A stretch of DNA of 64,000 nucleotides, from contig DASZTG010000080.1 in the NCBI GenBank assembly GCA_035548375.1, positions 62,001 through 126,000 of the forward strand, in the 5' to 3' direction. Both the position numbers and the translations under genes were made by a program. Positions 21,061 through 29,629 of this stretch are shown here, in pieces. The notes beneath the pieces were generated by a model that worked only from the letters and a program-made list of their open reading frames with translations, did no database searches and was not told the DNA's origin. Position 1 is the stretch's first letter, and each line of letters opens with the position of its first letter. This DNA comes from JACQAP01 sp035548375 (GTDB lineage Bacteria; Pseudomonadota; Gammaproteobacteria; Burkholderiales; JACQAP01).

Positions 21061-23589
21061 TTACGGCACCTTTCCCAGTTCCGCGCGCAAGTCGCGAAGG
21101 TGGGCGAGCGTTTCCGTGTCCCTGGTGCGACCGATCGCGGATTCGAGCTTGGCGTAGAGATGCGCAACACCGGAGCGCAACGACGACCGGAATTCGCTCG
21201 GCCGGCCGCGTTCGCGGCGATATTCCTTCGCGACATCGGCGAGCGGCGAAGCGGCATCGCGCGATCCGAACCGACCTTGCGAGACGGCATGGACCGAGCC
21301 GTCTTCCAGCAATTTCTGCGCGTCTATCGAATTGGCGCCGCCTTGCGGATCGTTCGTGGCACCCGTTGCGACCAGCAGCAAGGTCACGTAGTTGCGTTGC
21401 AACTCGCGCCGGTACAGGTCGATCACAGGTTTCTTCGCCTCCAGTTCGCTGAACAGCCCGTTGTTCAAATCGGTCAGCATGTCCATGCCACTATAAGGCC
21501 TGCCGTCCTGGCGCAGTTGCCGTGCCTCCGCCATGCGCTGGAATACGCCGGGGTCGATGATCTGGCGCATCAGCTGCACGTTGGCGCCCTGCAAGGCGTC
21601 TGCGCCGCCGGAAGGACCGATGCGCATGAGGACTTCCTTGTCGAGCAGCGCCTGCGGGGTGGTCCAGGCCTTTTCCACGAGAAACTTCACCGCGGCGCGC
21701 TGGCGCGCAGGCGGCACCGGATCGAACGGCGCCTTGCCGCGTCCCGCCTGGTAGCGCGTTTCCTCCACGCCGCCGACGATTTTCGCCACGGCCGCGAGCT
21801 CGCGATAGCGCTGCACCATCAGCGATTGATACATTTCGCGCAGGCGAGAATAGTTGCCGCCCATCTTCGTCGTGGCGGGAATCAGCAACGGCATCACGCG
21901 ATCGATGTTCTTCAGCCCGAGTCCCGCGGCCTCGATGGGATCGCCGCCGACGACGTTGGTATTCACCTTGGGATCGATGGTCGCGTAGTCGTCCTCGCCG
22001 CCGAAGCGCAGCATCGGGTCGTTCACCTGTTTCGCGGCCAGTTCATCCAGATGCGGCCACTCGTCATCGCAGCTCATGCCGTTGGAGAACTGCCGGTAGC
22101 CCCACTCGATGGCGAAATAATCGTAGGGCCCGAATTTCGGCAGCAGCGCCGCGCCGTCGCCTGGCTGCGCCACATAGTTCAATCGCGCGTAGTCCATGAT
22201 CGAGGCCGACGTGCCCCACTTTTTCGTCCATGCCGGATCGCGAAGCTGGGCAACCGTATAGGCCGAGTGCCCCTTGAAGTTGTGGCGCAATCCCAGCGCG
22301 TGGCCGATTTCGTGCGATACCACGTAGCGCAGCATGTCGCCGATGATTTCATCCGGCAGCGGCAGCTTCTGCGCCCTGGGGTCGAGCGGCGAAACCTGCG
22401 TGAAGTACCAGGTCTCCACCAGGCGCAGCACGTCGTGCCAGAAAATCGCGTGCGAGGAGATGACTTCGCCGCTGCGCGGGTCCACGACAGCCGGCCCCAT
22501 CGCGTTCTGGCGCCCGCTGGGCGTCCAGCGAATCACGTTGAATCGCACGTCCTCCGGATCCCAGTTCGGATCTTCCTCGGGGCCCGGCGCGTCCCGCGTC
22601 TGGATGGCGTTGGAGAATCCGGCCTTCTCGAACACCTTCTGCCAATCCTCGACGCCGGCCTTGAGATAAGGACGCCACTTCTCCGGGACTTCGTCGCTGA
22701 TGTAGAAGAGTATGGGCTTCACGGGGTCGGAAACCTCGGCGTCCGGATTTTTCTTCTCCAGGCGATAACGCTGGATGAACGCGCGGCGGACCTTGCCGTG
22801 GTCATTGGTGCCGTAGTCATCGAAAGGCACCGAGAAATAGCCGACGCGATCGTCGGCATAGCGCGGGTCCATCGGCTCCTCGGGCAGCAGCAGCAGGCTC
22901 GAATGGAAGATGAATCCCAGCGCGGCGGGCACGCGCTCCGATTCGTCGTCCACCTGCTTCCTGAGCTCCGTTGCCGAAGGCACCCAGGTCTGGTGGAAAC
23001 GGATGTCGATGTTTTGCGGGAACGCCTTGACGCTCTCGATGAACGAGCGCTTCGGGTCGATGGCGTTCATGCGGAAGTACTGCATGAACTCGAGCGCGAA
23101 TCCGTCCGGCACTTCGCTGACGAACAGGCTGGTGATGTCGATGACCGGCGCCTTGTTCTCGCCTTCCATGATGATGTCGAAGGTCTTGATCACCGTGCGC
23201 AGCGACGCCGATTCCACGCCGCGCTGCAACTGCGACATGTTCTGCGCCCACATTTCATAGCGCACGTTCTCGAGATAGAGCTTGTTGCCGCGACGCACCC
23301 AGCGGATCACGCGGTTGTCCACCACCGAGCCGGGCGCGACGAAATCGCTGCCGGTCGACAGCGCCGCGAATTCGATGTTGACCAGCATGTCCCGGTTCAA
23401 CAGCTTCTCCGGGATCTCGAACATGACGTGGTCGCAGATCACGTGGACCTTGAACATGCCGGTCAAGGTTTCGACCTTCTGGTCCATGCCGGCGGGACAG
23501 GAAGCCACCATCGCGGAAGTCATTGCGCGAGCCGGCATGATGGCCGTCGACGCAAATAGTAAAGTCGCAATCAGGAAGAGCTTTTTCAT
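21061..23589 (-). CDS. Secreted zinc-dependent metalloprotease (met-zincin, DUF5117/DUF4953 type)
   Basis: 842 residues with a signal peptide starting MKKLFLIATLLF at 23589; the frame is open further upstream but lacks conservation. The zinc site HEIGHALGLRHNFKGH (HExxHxxGxxH) lies at about residue 425, with a SIMDY Met-turn-like segment about 45 residues later, diagnostic of metzincins. Surrounding sequence (PILFYISDEVPEKWRPYLKAGVEDWQKVFEKAGF, WDPEDVRFNVIRW) fits the large bacterial zinc-dependent metalloprotease family with DUF5117 N-terminal and DUF4953 central parts. It probably acts in the periplasm or outside the cell; the substrate is unknown. The stop codon abuts repeat element A. Confidence 0.88.
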   Translation of the reverse strand: MKKLFLIATLLFASTAIMPARAMTSAMVASCPAGMDQKVETLTGMFKVHVICDHVMFEIPEKLLNRDMLVNIEFAALSTGSDFVAPGSVVDNRVIRWVRRGNKLYLENVRYEMWAQNMSQLQRGVESASLRTVIKTFDIIMEGENKAPVIDITSLFVSEVPDGFALEFMQYFRMNAIDPKRSFIESVKAFPQNIDIRFHQTWVPSATELRKQVDDESERVPAALGFIFHSSLLLLPEEPMDPRYADDRVGYFSVPFDDYGTNDHGKVRRAFIQRYRLEKKNPDAEVSDPVKPILFYISDEVPEKWRPYLKAGVEDWQKVFEKAGFSNAIQTRDAPGPEEDPNWDPEDVRFNVIRWTPSGRQNAMGPAVVDPRSGEVISSHAIFWHDVLRLVETWYFTQVSPLDPRAQKLPLPDEIIGDMLRYVVSHEIGHALGLRHNFKGHSAYTVAQLRDPAWTKKWGTSASIMDYARLNYVAQPGDGAALLPKFGPYDYFAIEWGYRQFSNGMSCDDEWPHLDELAAKQVNDPMLRFGGEDDYATIDPKVNTNVVGGDPIEAAGLGLKNIDRVMPLLIPATTKMGGNYSRLREMYQSLMVQRYRELAAVAKIVGGVEETRYQAGRGKAPFDPVPPARQRAAVKFLVEKAWTTPQALLDKEVLMRIGPSGGADALQGANVQLMRQIIDPGVFQRMAEARQLRQDGRPYSGMDMLTDLNNGLFSELEAKKPVIDLYRRELQRNYVTLLLVATGATNDPQGGANSIDAQKLLEDGSVHAVSQGRFGSRDAASPLADVAKEYRRERGRPSEFRSSLRSGVAHLYAKLESAIGRTRDTETLAHLRDLRAELGKVP

Positions 23590-23835
23590 ATGAAGTATCC
23601 CGCCGGTCGCGTCAGCGGCACGCACTGGCCGTTTCGTCGCTTGCCGACTGTGACGCCGGAAGCGCCAGTTTAACCCGCCAGCCGCGGTTTTCGAGCATGC
23701 GCCCGGCTGCGAATCCACATGTCCGACCGGGGTATACGCCTGCACCCTGCCTGTGGATGCGCGGCGGGCATGCAAGCGACCATCGGCCGGGCTGGCCGCA
23801 GCGGCATCGAGGGGTAAGTCAGGGAAGCTCAGGCG

Positions 23836-24303
23836 TCAGTCAGCGGGTCCGGACGATGCGTTTGTTGCAAAAGCGGCGTCGTCTTCCTTGCATTTGCCCG
23901 TCCACCCGGTGACGAACGCGCGCCGGGTCGCGTGGATGCGCGACAGGTAGCGGTTCTGGATTTCATAGGCCTCCAGCTCTTCGGAAATGCGCCGGCTGCA
24001 AAAGCTCGTCACGACCCCGAACTTTCCGGTGGTTTTCTGAAGGTGGTGCACGAGCTCGTGCAGCAGGACGGAGCGATCGAAGTCGTCGTGCACGAAATCC
24101 AGGGTCTCGTCGACGATGACGCCCGCGTCGGGATGATAGTAGGCTTTGACGCGACACTGCCTGCCGCCGCACAGGCGCTGCTGGATTTGCGCCATCGGCA
24201 ACGCGTGGATTTCGGGCAGCGAGTCCGGGGCAGGATAGGCCGAAACCAGCCGGATCGCGGCGAACAACTCGACCATCAGGGACAAGATCGCAGACTGATC
24301 CAC
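23836..24303 (-). CDS. HExxH small protein, paralogue 1
   Basis: 155 residues starting at GTG 24303, with AGGAGG just upstream. The core is LLHELVHHLQ (HExxH at about residue 81) preceded by IVDETLDFVHDDFDRS and followed by EELEAYEIQNRYLSRIHATRR, a layout typical of small zincin-like peptidase folds. A hydrophobic N-terminal helix (SLMVELFAAIRLVSAY) may be a signal or anchor. Paired cysteines (CGGRQC, FCSRR, GKC) could form disulphides. It is clearly homologous to the next gene upstream (24360-24779). Whether it is an active peptidase is unknown; a third zinc ligand, perhaps Glu in EELEAYE, is a guess. Confidence 0.7.
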   Translation of the reverse strand: MDQSAILSLMVELFAAIRLVSAYPAPDSLPEIHALPMAQIQQRLCGGRQCRVKAYYHPDAGVIVDETLDFVHDDFDRSVLLHELVHHLQKTTGKFGVVTSFCSRRISEELEAYEIQNRYLSRIHATRRAFVTGWTGKCKEDDAAFATNASSGPAD

Positions 24304-24359
24304 TGCGCCTCCTTCGAGCGTTTCCCCTGACAGACTACATCAGTTGCCTGTTCACCCGT

Positions 24360-24779
24360 TCAATAGTCGCAACGCGTGCGCCATGCATTCACGTTGACCC
24401 GGTGCGCGTCGTGGACGGCCTCGAGGTACAGGTTCTGGATCTGGTAGGCCTGCCGCTCGGCCGCGAACCAGCGCACGCAGGGCGACGGGATCTTCTCGAA
24501 AGTGCCGCTCACGCGCTGGGCATAGTGAACCAGCTCGTGCAACAGGATGGACCGCGCGAATTCGTCTTTTTCTAGGTCGAGCGCCTCATCGATGTAGATC
24601 CCATCCTCGGCGTTATAGAACGCTTCCGCCGCGCAGCTGCCATGGCAGAAACGCTCGCGAACTTCGGCGAGCGGAGCCTGGTGAATCTCGGGAAGCGTAC
24701 CCGGCACGGCATATCCCGTCAGCGAATGCACGGACGCCAGCAGTTCAAATGCCAGGGCGGACAGTGAAAACGAGTCCAT
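24360..24779 (-). CDS. HExxH small protein, paralogue 2
   Basis: 139 residues; the start at 24779 is supported by AGGAG 7 nt upstream. Same layout as its neighbour: a hydrophobic N-terminus, LPEIHQAPLAEVRERFCHGSC, YIDEALDLEKDEFARS, ILLHELVHYAQ (HExxH), CVRWFAAERQAYQIQNLYLEAVHDAHR, and a C-terminal Cys (TRCDY). Cysteine positions match paralogue 1, which points to conserved disulphides in an exported protein. The pair arose by tandem duplication (56 bp apart). Function unrecognised; a metallopeptidase-like role is inferred only from the HExxH. Confidence 0.7.
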   Translation of the reverse strand: MDSFSLSALAFELLASVHSLTGYAVPGTLPEIHQAPLAEVRERFCHGSCAAEAFYNAEDGIYIDEALDLEKDEFARSILLHELVHYAQRVSGTFEKIPSPCVRWFAAERQAYQIQNLYLEAVHDAHRVNVNAWRTRCDY

Positions 24780-24910
24780 GTCTTGCTCCTGGACCGGCGC
24801 TTCCCCCCGACCCCGCCGGGCCGGTACGTGATGTTTTTGCAACTTCTGGCTTGATGCGTCGCAATATCCAGGCCAGCTGAATTGACCACCTAAGCACGCA
24901 AAACAAGTCT

Positions 24911-24929
24911 AAAAGCACCGACACGGTGC
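24911..24929 (-). terminator. Intrinsic terminator downstream of rlmJ
   Basis: On the minus strand GCACCG-TGT-CGGTGC forms a 6 bp stem with a 3-nt loop, followed by TTTT (A-run 24911-24914). It is about 70 bp after the rlmJ stop, ahead of the HExxH genes. Short but well formed. Confidence 0.6.
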
Positions 24930-24996
24930 GCAATACGTCCCGGTTTCTCCAAGAAAGGGCGTTTGCGCCGGCAAGCCTGTAAAAATTACTCGACAA

Positions 24997-25839
24997 CTAC
25001 TCGCCCGAAAGCCACGCCACCCGATGGCCGCCGGCTCCATCTCGCGCGAGCGCGACCTGCAACCACTTGAGCATCGCCTGCGCCTGAACCTCGAAACCGA
25101 AAGGCGGATTGACCACGATCATTCCGCAGCCGCGCATGCCCTCGGTCCAGCCTTCGGCGGTGACGGAGATTTCGAGTTGGAGCATTTTGCGGATGCCGGT
25201 TTCCGCCATGCCTCGCTCGAACGCGCGCATCGCCGTCGACTCCATCAGGGGATACCAGAGCGCATAAACGCCGGTGGCAAATCGACGATGGGCTTCGGCC
25301 AGGCCTTCGGTCAGCCGGTCGAATTCCCGCGCCCTGTCGAAGGAGGAATCGATGAAGACCAGGCCGCGCCTTTCCTTCGGCGGCAGGAAGGCCCGCAGGG
25401 ATTGGTAGCCATCCATCAGGTGCACGGTGGTCTGCCGGTCCTTCAGAAACAGGTTGCCCAGGCTCTCGCAATCCTTCCGGTTGAGCTCGATCAGCACGAG
25501 GCGATCGACCGGCCGCAGCAACCGCCGCACGATGCGCGGCGATCCCGGGTAGAAACGCATCGCGCCTGCCGTGTTTTCACCGCGGATGGCGTCGAAATAG
25601 GGAACGAATTCGTTCGGCACGTCCTTGCGTCCCCACACGAGCGACACGCCGTCGCGATGCTCGGCGTTCTTCTGTGCCCACTCGTGCTCCAGGTCGTAGC
25701 GGCCGATGCCGGCGTGGGTGTCGAGCACGAAGAACGGCTTGTCCTTCCTCTGCAGCCCGAGAACCAGCCGGCTCAGCAGGGAATGCTTGAAGACGTCCGC
25801 AAAATTGCCGGCGTGGAAAAGATGGCGATAGGCGAGCAT
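24997..25839 (-). CDS. rlmJ: 23S rRNA (adenine-2030-N6)-methyltransferase family protein RlmJ
   Basis: 280 residues from ATG 25839, where the conserved MLAYRHLFHAGNFADVFKH begins. SAM-dependent methyltransferase of the RlmJ family, which methylates A2030 of 23S rRNA in E. coli. Conserved parts: FVLDTHAGIGRYDL, the insert with YPGSP, LIELN, and GVYALWYP. The catalytic motif IV, DPPY in E. coli RlmJ and DPS(Y/F) in many others, reads D-S-S-F here (RGLVFIDSSF). An NPPF sequence lies later in MIVVNPPFGFE, at a position where relatives also have NPP. Activity could be lowered or changed. It is followed by a terminator; the divergent neighbour is the 25939 gene. Confidence 0.87.
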   Translation of the reverse strand: MLAYRHLFHAGNFADVFKHSLLSRLVLGLQRKDKPFFVLDTHAGIGRYDLEHEWAQKNAEHRDGVSLVWGRKDVPNEFVPYFDAIRGENTAGAMRFYPGSPRIVRRLLRPVDRLVLIELNRKDCESLGNLFLKDRQTTVHLMDGYQSLRAFLPPKERRGLVFIDSSFDRAREFDRLTEGLAEAHRRFATGVYALWYPLMESTAMRAFERGMAETGIRKMLQLEISVTAEGWTEGMRGCGMIVVNPPFGFEVQAQAMLKWLQVALARDGAGGHRVAWLSGE

Positions 25840-25868
25840 CGGAACGCGCGTGAGTCGGCGGCGGGCGG

Positions 25869-25897
25869 TTGGGAACGCGGCGGAAGTCTGGGATAAT
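25869..25897 (+). promoter_or_regulatory. Sigma-70-like promoter upstream of the 25939-upp pair
   Basis: TTGGGA (25869-25874), 17 nt spacer, GATAAT (25892-25897). The spacing is ideal and both hexamers match the sigma-70 consensus in 4-5 positions. It lies 41 nt before the ATG at 25939. Confidence 0.45.
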
Positions 25898-25938
25898 CGC
25901 CCCATCTTCCAACCCGTCCCCGATGCGGGAATTCTGTC

Positions 25939-26334
25939 ATGGCCGCCGACAACACACCAGAACTCAAGATGGACCCCGCCAATCTCTATCGCGAGGAGAT
26001 CTTCACCGATCGCAAGATCGGCACCATCCGCGTCATGACACCCGTCAAGAGCGACAGTTCATTCGACGCCGCGCGCAAGGTGCTCTACGTGGGCGAAACC
26101 CAGCTCATGACGCCGGTCGGCGCGCTGCCGCTGGCCTTCGAGATCGAGGCGACGAATCTGGGCGAAGCGTCCGAGGGGTTCGCGGGCGCGGCGGCGGTCG
26201 CCGTCGAACGCGCGGTCAAGGAATTGCAGGAGATGCGGCGCCAGCAAAGCTCGTCGATCGTCATTCCCGAAGGCATGCCCGGCGGGTTCGGCGGTCCCGG
26301 CGGAATGGGCGGCGGCAAGATCAAGCTGCCCTGA
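25939..26334 (+). CDS. Conserved-looking hypothetical protein with glycine-rich tail
   Basis: 131 residues, soluble, no signal peptide. The N-terminal segment (LYREEIFTDRKIGTIRVMTPV) and VLYVGETQLMTPVGALPLAFEIEA look like two beta-rich units, followed by a helix (AVERAVKELQEMRRQQ) and a Gly/Pro/Met-rich tail. I do not recognise the family. It is preceded by a good promoter and followed 21 bp later by upp, so the two probably share a transcript. Confidence 0.7.
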   Translation: MAADNTPELKMDPANLYREEIFTDRKIGTIRVMTPVKSDSSFDAARKVLYVGETQLMTPVGALPLAFEIEATNLGEASEGFAGAAAVAVERAVKELQEMRRQQSSSIVIPEGMPGGFGGPGGMGGGKIKLP

Positions 26335-26355
26335 TTGCGGCGTGGCGACCGACGC

Positions 26356-27036
26356 ATGAACGCCGACTTGTTCGGTCACGCCGCGATGAAACAGGATCCG
26401 CGTTTTCCGAACCTGTTCATCCTGGATCACCCGCTGATCCAGCACAAGCTCTCGCACATGCGGGACAAGACCACGTCCACGCGCACCTTTCGCGAACTGT
26501 TGCGCGAGATTTCGCTGCTGATGGGCTATGAAGTCACGCGCATCCTGCCGCTGACCACGCGCACCATCGAGACGCCGATGGCGAAGATGGACGCACCGGT
26601 CATCGCCGGCAAGAAACTCGCGATCGTGCCCGTGCTGCGCGCGGGCATCGGCATGGCGGATGGACTGCAGGAACTCATTCCATCCGCGCGCACCGGGCAT
26701 ATCGGGCTTTACCGTGACGACAGCCACCGCCCCGTGGAATACCTGGTACGGCTGCCGGAGGTCGAGGGTCGAATGTTCATCCTGTGCGACCCGATGATAG
26801 GCACCGGCTATTCGGCCGCGCATGCGGTGCAGGTGCTGAAGGTTCGCGGCGTGCAGGCGAAGGACATTTTCTTCCTGGCGCTCGTCGCCTCGCCGGAGGG
26901 TGTGGCCGTCTACCAGGAACAGCACCCCGACGTGCCGATGTACGTTGCCGCGCTGGACGATCACCTCGACGAAAACGCCTACATCGTGCCGGGGTTGGGC
27001 GATGCGGGCGACAGGCTGTTCGGGACGAAGAACTAG
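26356..27036 (+). CDS. upp: Uracil phosphoribosyltransferase
   Basis: Converts uracil and PRPP to UMP in pyrimidine salvage. 226 residues from ATG 26356; a second ATG at 26386 (MKQDPRFPN) is an equally possible start since neither has a clear ribosome site. Conserved parts: HPLIQHKLSHMRDKTTST-type N-terminus, VPVLRAGIGMADGLQELIPSA, GHIGLYRDD and the uracil-binding C-terminus YIVPGLGDAGDRLFG. The PRPP loop reads DPMIGTGYSAA where most relatives have DPMLATGGS. The stop codon is followed at once by repeat element B. Confidence 0.9.
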   Translation: MNADLFGHAAMKQDPRFPNLFILDHPLIQHKLSHMRDKTTSTRTFRELLREISLLMGYEVTRILPLTTRTIETPMAKMDAPVIAGKKLAIVPVLRAGIGMADGLQELIPSARTGHIGLYRDDSHRPVEYLVRLPEVEGRMFILCDPMIGTGYSAAHAVQVLKVRGVQAKDIFFLALVASPEGVAVYQEQHPDVPMYVAALDDHLDENAYIVPGLGDAGDRLFGTKN

Positions 27037-27170
27037 GAATGCCGTGACGACGTGACTGTCGTGACGGATGAATACGTGACTGCCGGAAAAGCCAAACTCC
27101 TGGGCTTTAGGTCTCGCTGGTGAGGTTTGCGACAGGCACGACAGTCACGTCGTCACGATAGTCACGGCAT
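27037..27170. repeat. Inverted element B (unit CGTGACNN, 8-9 nt)
   Basis: From the upp stop: CGTGACGA, CGTGACTGT, CGTGACGG, then CGTGACTGC (27043-27083). From the cydB stop on the minus strand: CGTGACTAT, CGTGACGA, CGTGACTGT, CGTGCCTGT. Both arms begin with ATGCCGTGAC within a few bases of their stop codons and enclose a non-repeated loop of about 45 bp. The element occupies the entire gap between convergent upp and cydB. Confidence 0.8.
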
Positions 27171-28166
27171 TTACTCCCCGTAGGTGAGGGACCTCGCCTT
27201 TCCCCAGAACACGCTGTACGAGAACACGGTGTAGCCGACGATCAGCGGCAACACGACGCAAGCACCGACGAAGACGAACATCAGCGATTCCCTCGCCGCC
27301 GCGGCCTGCCAGATCGTCATGCGGTCGACGACCAGCCACGGGAACAAGCTGTAAGCCAGGCCCGCGAAGGCAAATACGAAAATCCACACCGAGAGCACGA
27401 ACGGCAGCCATTCCTTTTTCGAACGACCGGACTGCAATCGCTTCACGGAAAACAGGATTCCGGCAAATGCCGCGGCCGTGAACGAGGGCAGCGGCGAAAG
27501 CCACAACATGCGCGGCCAGCTGAACCACTTTTCCATCACGCCCGCACTGGCGAATGGCGTGGCAAGGCTGATGGCGGCCACACCGGCGCCCGTGACGAAT
27601 ACCGCGGCCTTGCTCCAGCGCAATGCGCGCACATGCAGGTCGCCCTCGGTCTTGATCGCGAGCCAGGTTGCGCCCAGCAGCGCGTAGCCGCCGGCAAGGC
27701 CCGCGCCGACGAGAAACTCGAAGGCTATGAATAAACCGCCTTCGTGGAACCCGGTGATTAGCCCGGCAAGCATCGCACCCTGCGCGACCGCCGTACCCAG
27801 CGATCCGACGAAGAACAGGTGGTTCCACATCGATTGATGCCAGCCCGAGGCCTTGACGCGGAATTCGAACGAGACGCCGCGCAGGATCAGCGCGATCAGC
27901 ATCGCCGCCACTTCCAGGTAAAGCGCCGGCAGGATCACTCCATGCGCGTGCGGGAACGCGACCAAAAGAATTCCGACGCCGAGCACGAGCCAGGTCTCGT
28001 TGGCATCCCAGAACGGGCCGATCGACGCGACCATCATGTCCTGCTCCTCGCGCGAAGCCAGCGGCAGCAGGATGCCCACTCCAAGGTCGAAGCCGTCGAG
28101 GATGACATAGGCCAGGACTGCCAGTCCCATGAGGCCCGTGAATATCAGCGGCAGGTCGAGTTCCAT
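27171..28166 (-). CDS. cydB: Cytochrome bd-type quinol oxidase subunit II
   Basis: 331 residues, eight or nine hydrophobic segments. The N-terminus MELDLPLIFTGLMGLAVLAYVILDGFDLGVG and WDANETWLVLGVG are family signatures. It pairs with CydA to reduce oxygen to water with quinol without pumping protons. The start codon ATG shares one base with the cydA TGA, so the two are translationally coupled. No CydX-like small ORF follows; the stop is immediately succeeded by repeat element B. Confidence 0.94.
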   Translation of the reverse strand: MELDLPLIFTGLMGLAVLAYVILDGFDLGVGILLPLASREEQDMMVASIGPFWDANETWLVLGVGILLVAFPHAHGVILPALYLEVAAMLIALILRGVSFEFRVKASGWHQSMWNHLFFVGSLGTAVAQGAMLAGLITGFHEGGLFIAFEFLVGAGLAGGYALLGATWLAIKTEGDLHVRALRWSKAAVFVTGAGVAAISLATPFASAGVMEKWFSWPRMLWLSPLPSFTAAAFAGILFSVKRLQSGRSKKEWLPFVLSVWIFVFAFAGLAYSLFPWLVVDRMTIWQAAAARESLMFVFVGACVVLPLIVGYTVFSYSVFWGKARSLTYGE

Positions 28167-29518
28167 CAAAGCACCTGTTGCCCCACTGCGCCGGGCAGCG
28201 GTTCCTCGCGCCCCTTGCCTTCCGCTTCCTTGCGCGCGAGCTGCGTGAGCACGACCATGTACGACACGAGCAGCAGCCCGTAGACCAGCGCGTAGCCGAC
28301 CAGCGTGCTCGCAATATAGGGGGCCGGTACTTTCGACGCAGTGTCGGCGGTCAGGATCAGTCCATAGACGATGTAGGGCTGGCGGCCGATCTCGGTCGTG
28401 AGCCAGCCCGCCAGCACGGCCACCCACCCGGAAAACGTCAGCGCGGCGAATCCGCGCAAGAGCCACGCCGGAAACTGTCGCTTGCGCCAGAGCAGGAAGC
28501 CGCCCAGCCAGGACGCGGCCAGCATCAGCAGCCCGACGCCGACCATGATGCGGAACGTCCAGAACACCTGCGCAACCGGCGGATGCATGTCGCCGAATTC
28601 GGATAGTCCCTTCACTTCACCGTCGAGTTCATGCGTCAGGATCAGGCTCGCGAACTTGGGCACGGAAACCGCGAAGTCATTCGTGCGCGTTTCCTTGTTC
28701 GGCAGCGCGAACAGCATGAGCGGCGCGCCCTTTTCCGTTTCCCAGATGCCCTCGATGGCCGCAATCTTGGCGGGCTGGTGCTCCAGCGTGTTCAGCCCGT
28801 GCTGGTCGCCCACGAAGATCTGGATGGGCGTCAGCACCGCGGCAACGACGATTCCCAGCCGCAGCATGCGCCGGGCCGGCTCGAACTTCGGATTGCGCAG
28901 CAATTGAAACGCCGAAATGCCCGCGACCAGGAAGGCCGCCGTGAGGCCGGAGGCGATCATCATATGCGCGAGCCGGTACGGAAAACTCGGATTGAAAATC
29001 ACCGCCATCCAGCTCGTTGCGTGCAACTGGCCGTCGATGATTTCGTAGCCCTGCGGCGTCTGCATCCAGGAGTTCAGCGCGAGGATCCAGAACGCGGAAG
29101 CGGACGTACCTATCGCGACCAGCAGCGACGAGACGGTATGCAGCCATGCCGGCACGCGGTCGCGCCCGAACAGCATGACACCCAGGAAGGTCGCCTCCAG
29201 GAAGAACGCCGTGAGCACCTCATATCCGAGCAGCGGACCGGCGATGTTGCCTGCCTTGCTCATGAAGCCGGGCCAGTTCGTTCCGAACTGGAAGCTCATG
29301 GTGATGCCCGAGACGACGCCCAGCGCGAAGGACAGCGCGAAGACTTTCACCCACAGGCGATAGGCGGGCTTGCACCAGGGCACATTCGCGAACTCGATGC
29401 GCACGCGCAGGTAGACGAGGATCCAGGCCAGCGCGATGGTGATGCTGGGAAACAGGATGTGAAAGCCGATGTTCAGGCCGAACTGCGCACGTGCAAGGAT
29501 CAGCGGATCAGCGGACAT
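28166..29518 (-). CDS. cydA: Cytochrome bd-type quinol oxidase subunit I, CIO-like
   Basis: 450 residues (E. coli CydA has 522), with a short quinol-binding Q-loop, as in cyanide-insensitive oxidases (CioA). Heme ligands are present: His20 in GFHILFP, His in RLAHMMIAS, and Met in FWTFRIMVGVG. The Q-loop ends in GRQPYIVYG, the CioA form of GRQPW. Nine hydrophobic segments are visible. It supports high-affinity or stress-resistant respiration in the inner membrane. Divergently transcribed from the RHH-diguanylate cyclase pair, with 111 bp between the starts. Confidence 0.93.
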   Translation of the reverse strand: MSADPLILARAQFGLNIGFHILFPSITIALAWILVYLRVRIEFANVPWCKPAYRLWVKVFALSFALGVVSGITMSFQFGTNWPGFMSKAGNIAGPLLGYEVLTAFFLEATFLGVMLFGRDRVPAWLHTVSSLLVAIGTSASAFWILALNSWMQTPQGYEIIDGQLHATSWMAVIFNPSFPYRLAHMMIASGLTAAFLVAGISAFQLLRNPKFEPARRMLRLGIVVAAVLTPIQIFVGDQHGLNTLEHQPAKIAAIEGIWETEKGAPLMLFALPNKETRTNDFAVSVPKFASLILTHELDGEVKGLSEFGDMHPPVAQVFWTFRIMVGVGLLMLAASWLGGFLLWRKRQFPAWLLRGFAALTFSGWVAVLAGWLTTEIGRQPYIVYGLILTADTASKVPAPYIASTLVGYALVYGLLLVSYMVVLTQLARKEAEGKGREEPLPGAVGQQVL

Positions 29519-29600
29519 GACGAAGTACGCATGCGATGTCCGCAGTGTACCGCCAATCGATGCGCCAGTCCGCGGTTTCGCGCGTGCCGAACGCTTGACT

Positions 29601-29616
29601 GTATGCATATATGTAC
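29601..29616. promoter_or_regulatory. AT-rich imperfect dyad, possible operator
   Basis: GTATGCATATATGTAC is an interrupted palindrome (GTAnnnATATnnnTAC) and an AT-rich island in GC-rich DNA. It sits between divergent cydA and the RHH gene, 14 bp before the RHH start. RHH proteins usually bind short dyads in their own promoters, so this is a candidate autoregulatory site that could also act on cydAB. Confidence 0.35.
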
Positions 29617-29629
29617 GCACACTGGCTGG

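Noticed and set aside
21061..24779. Defence island around the metalloprotease genes
   Set aside because: No nucleases, reverse transcriptases, restriction genes or integrases are nearby; the HExxH proteins alone are not evidence of defence.
27037..27170. Classical Rho-independent terminator for upp/cydB
   Set aside because: Stem-forming arms exist but there is no U-tract and the loop is about 45 bp, so it was listed as a repeat element.
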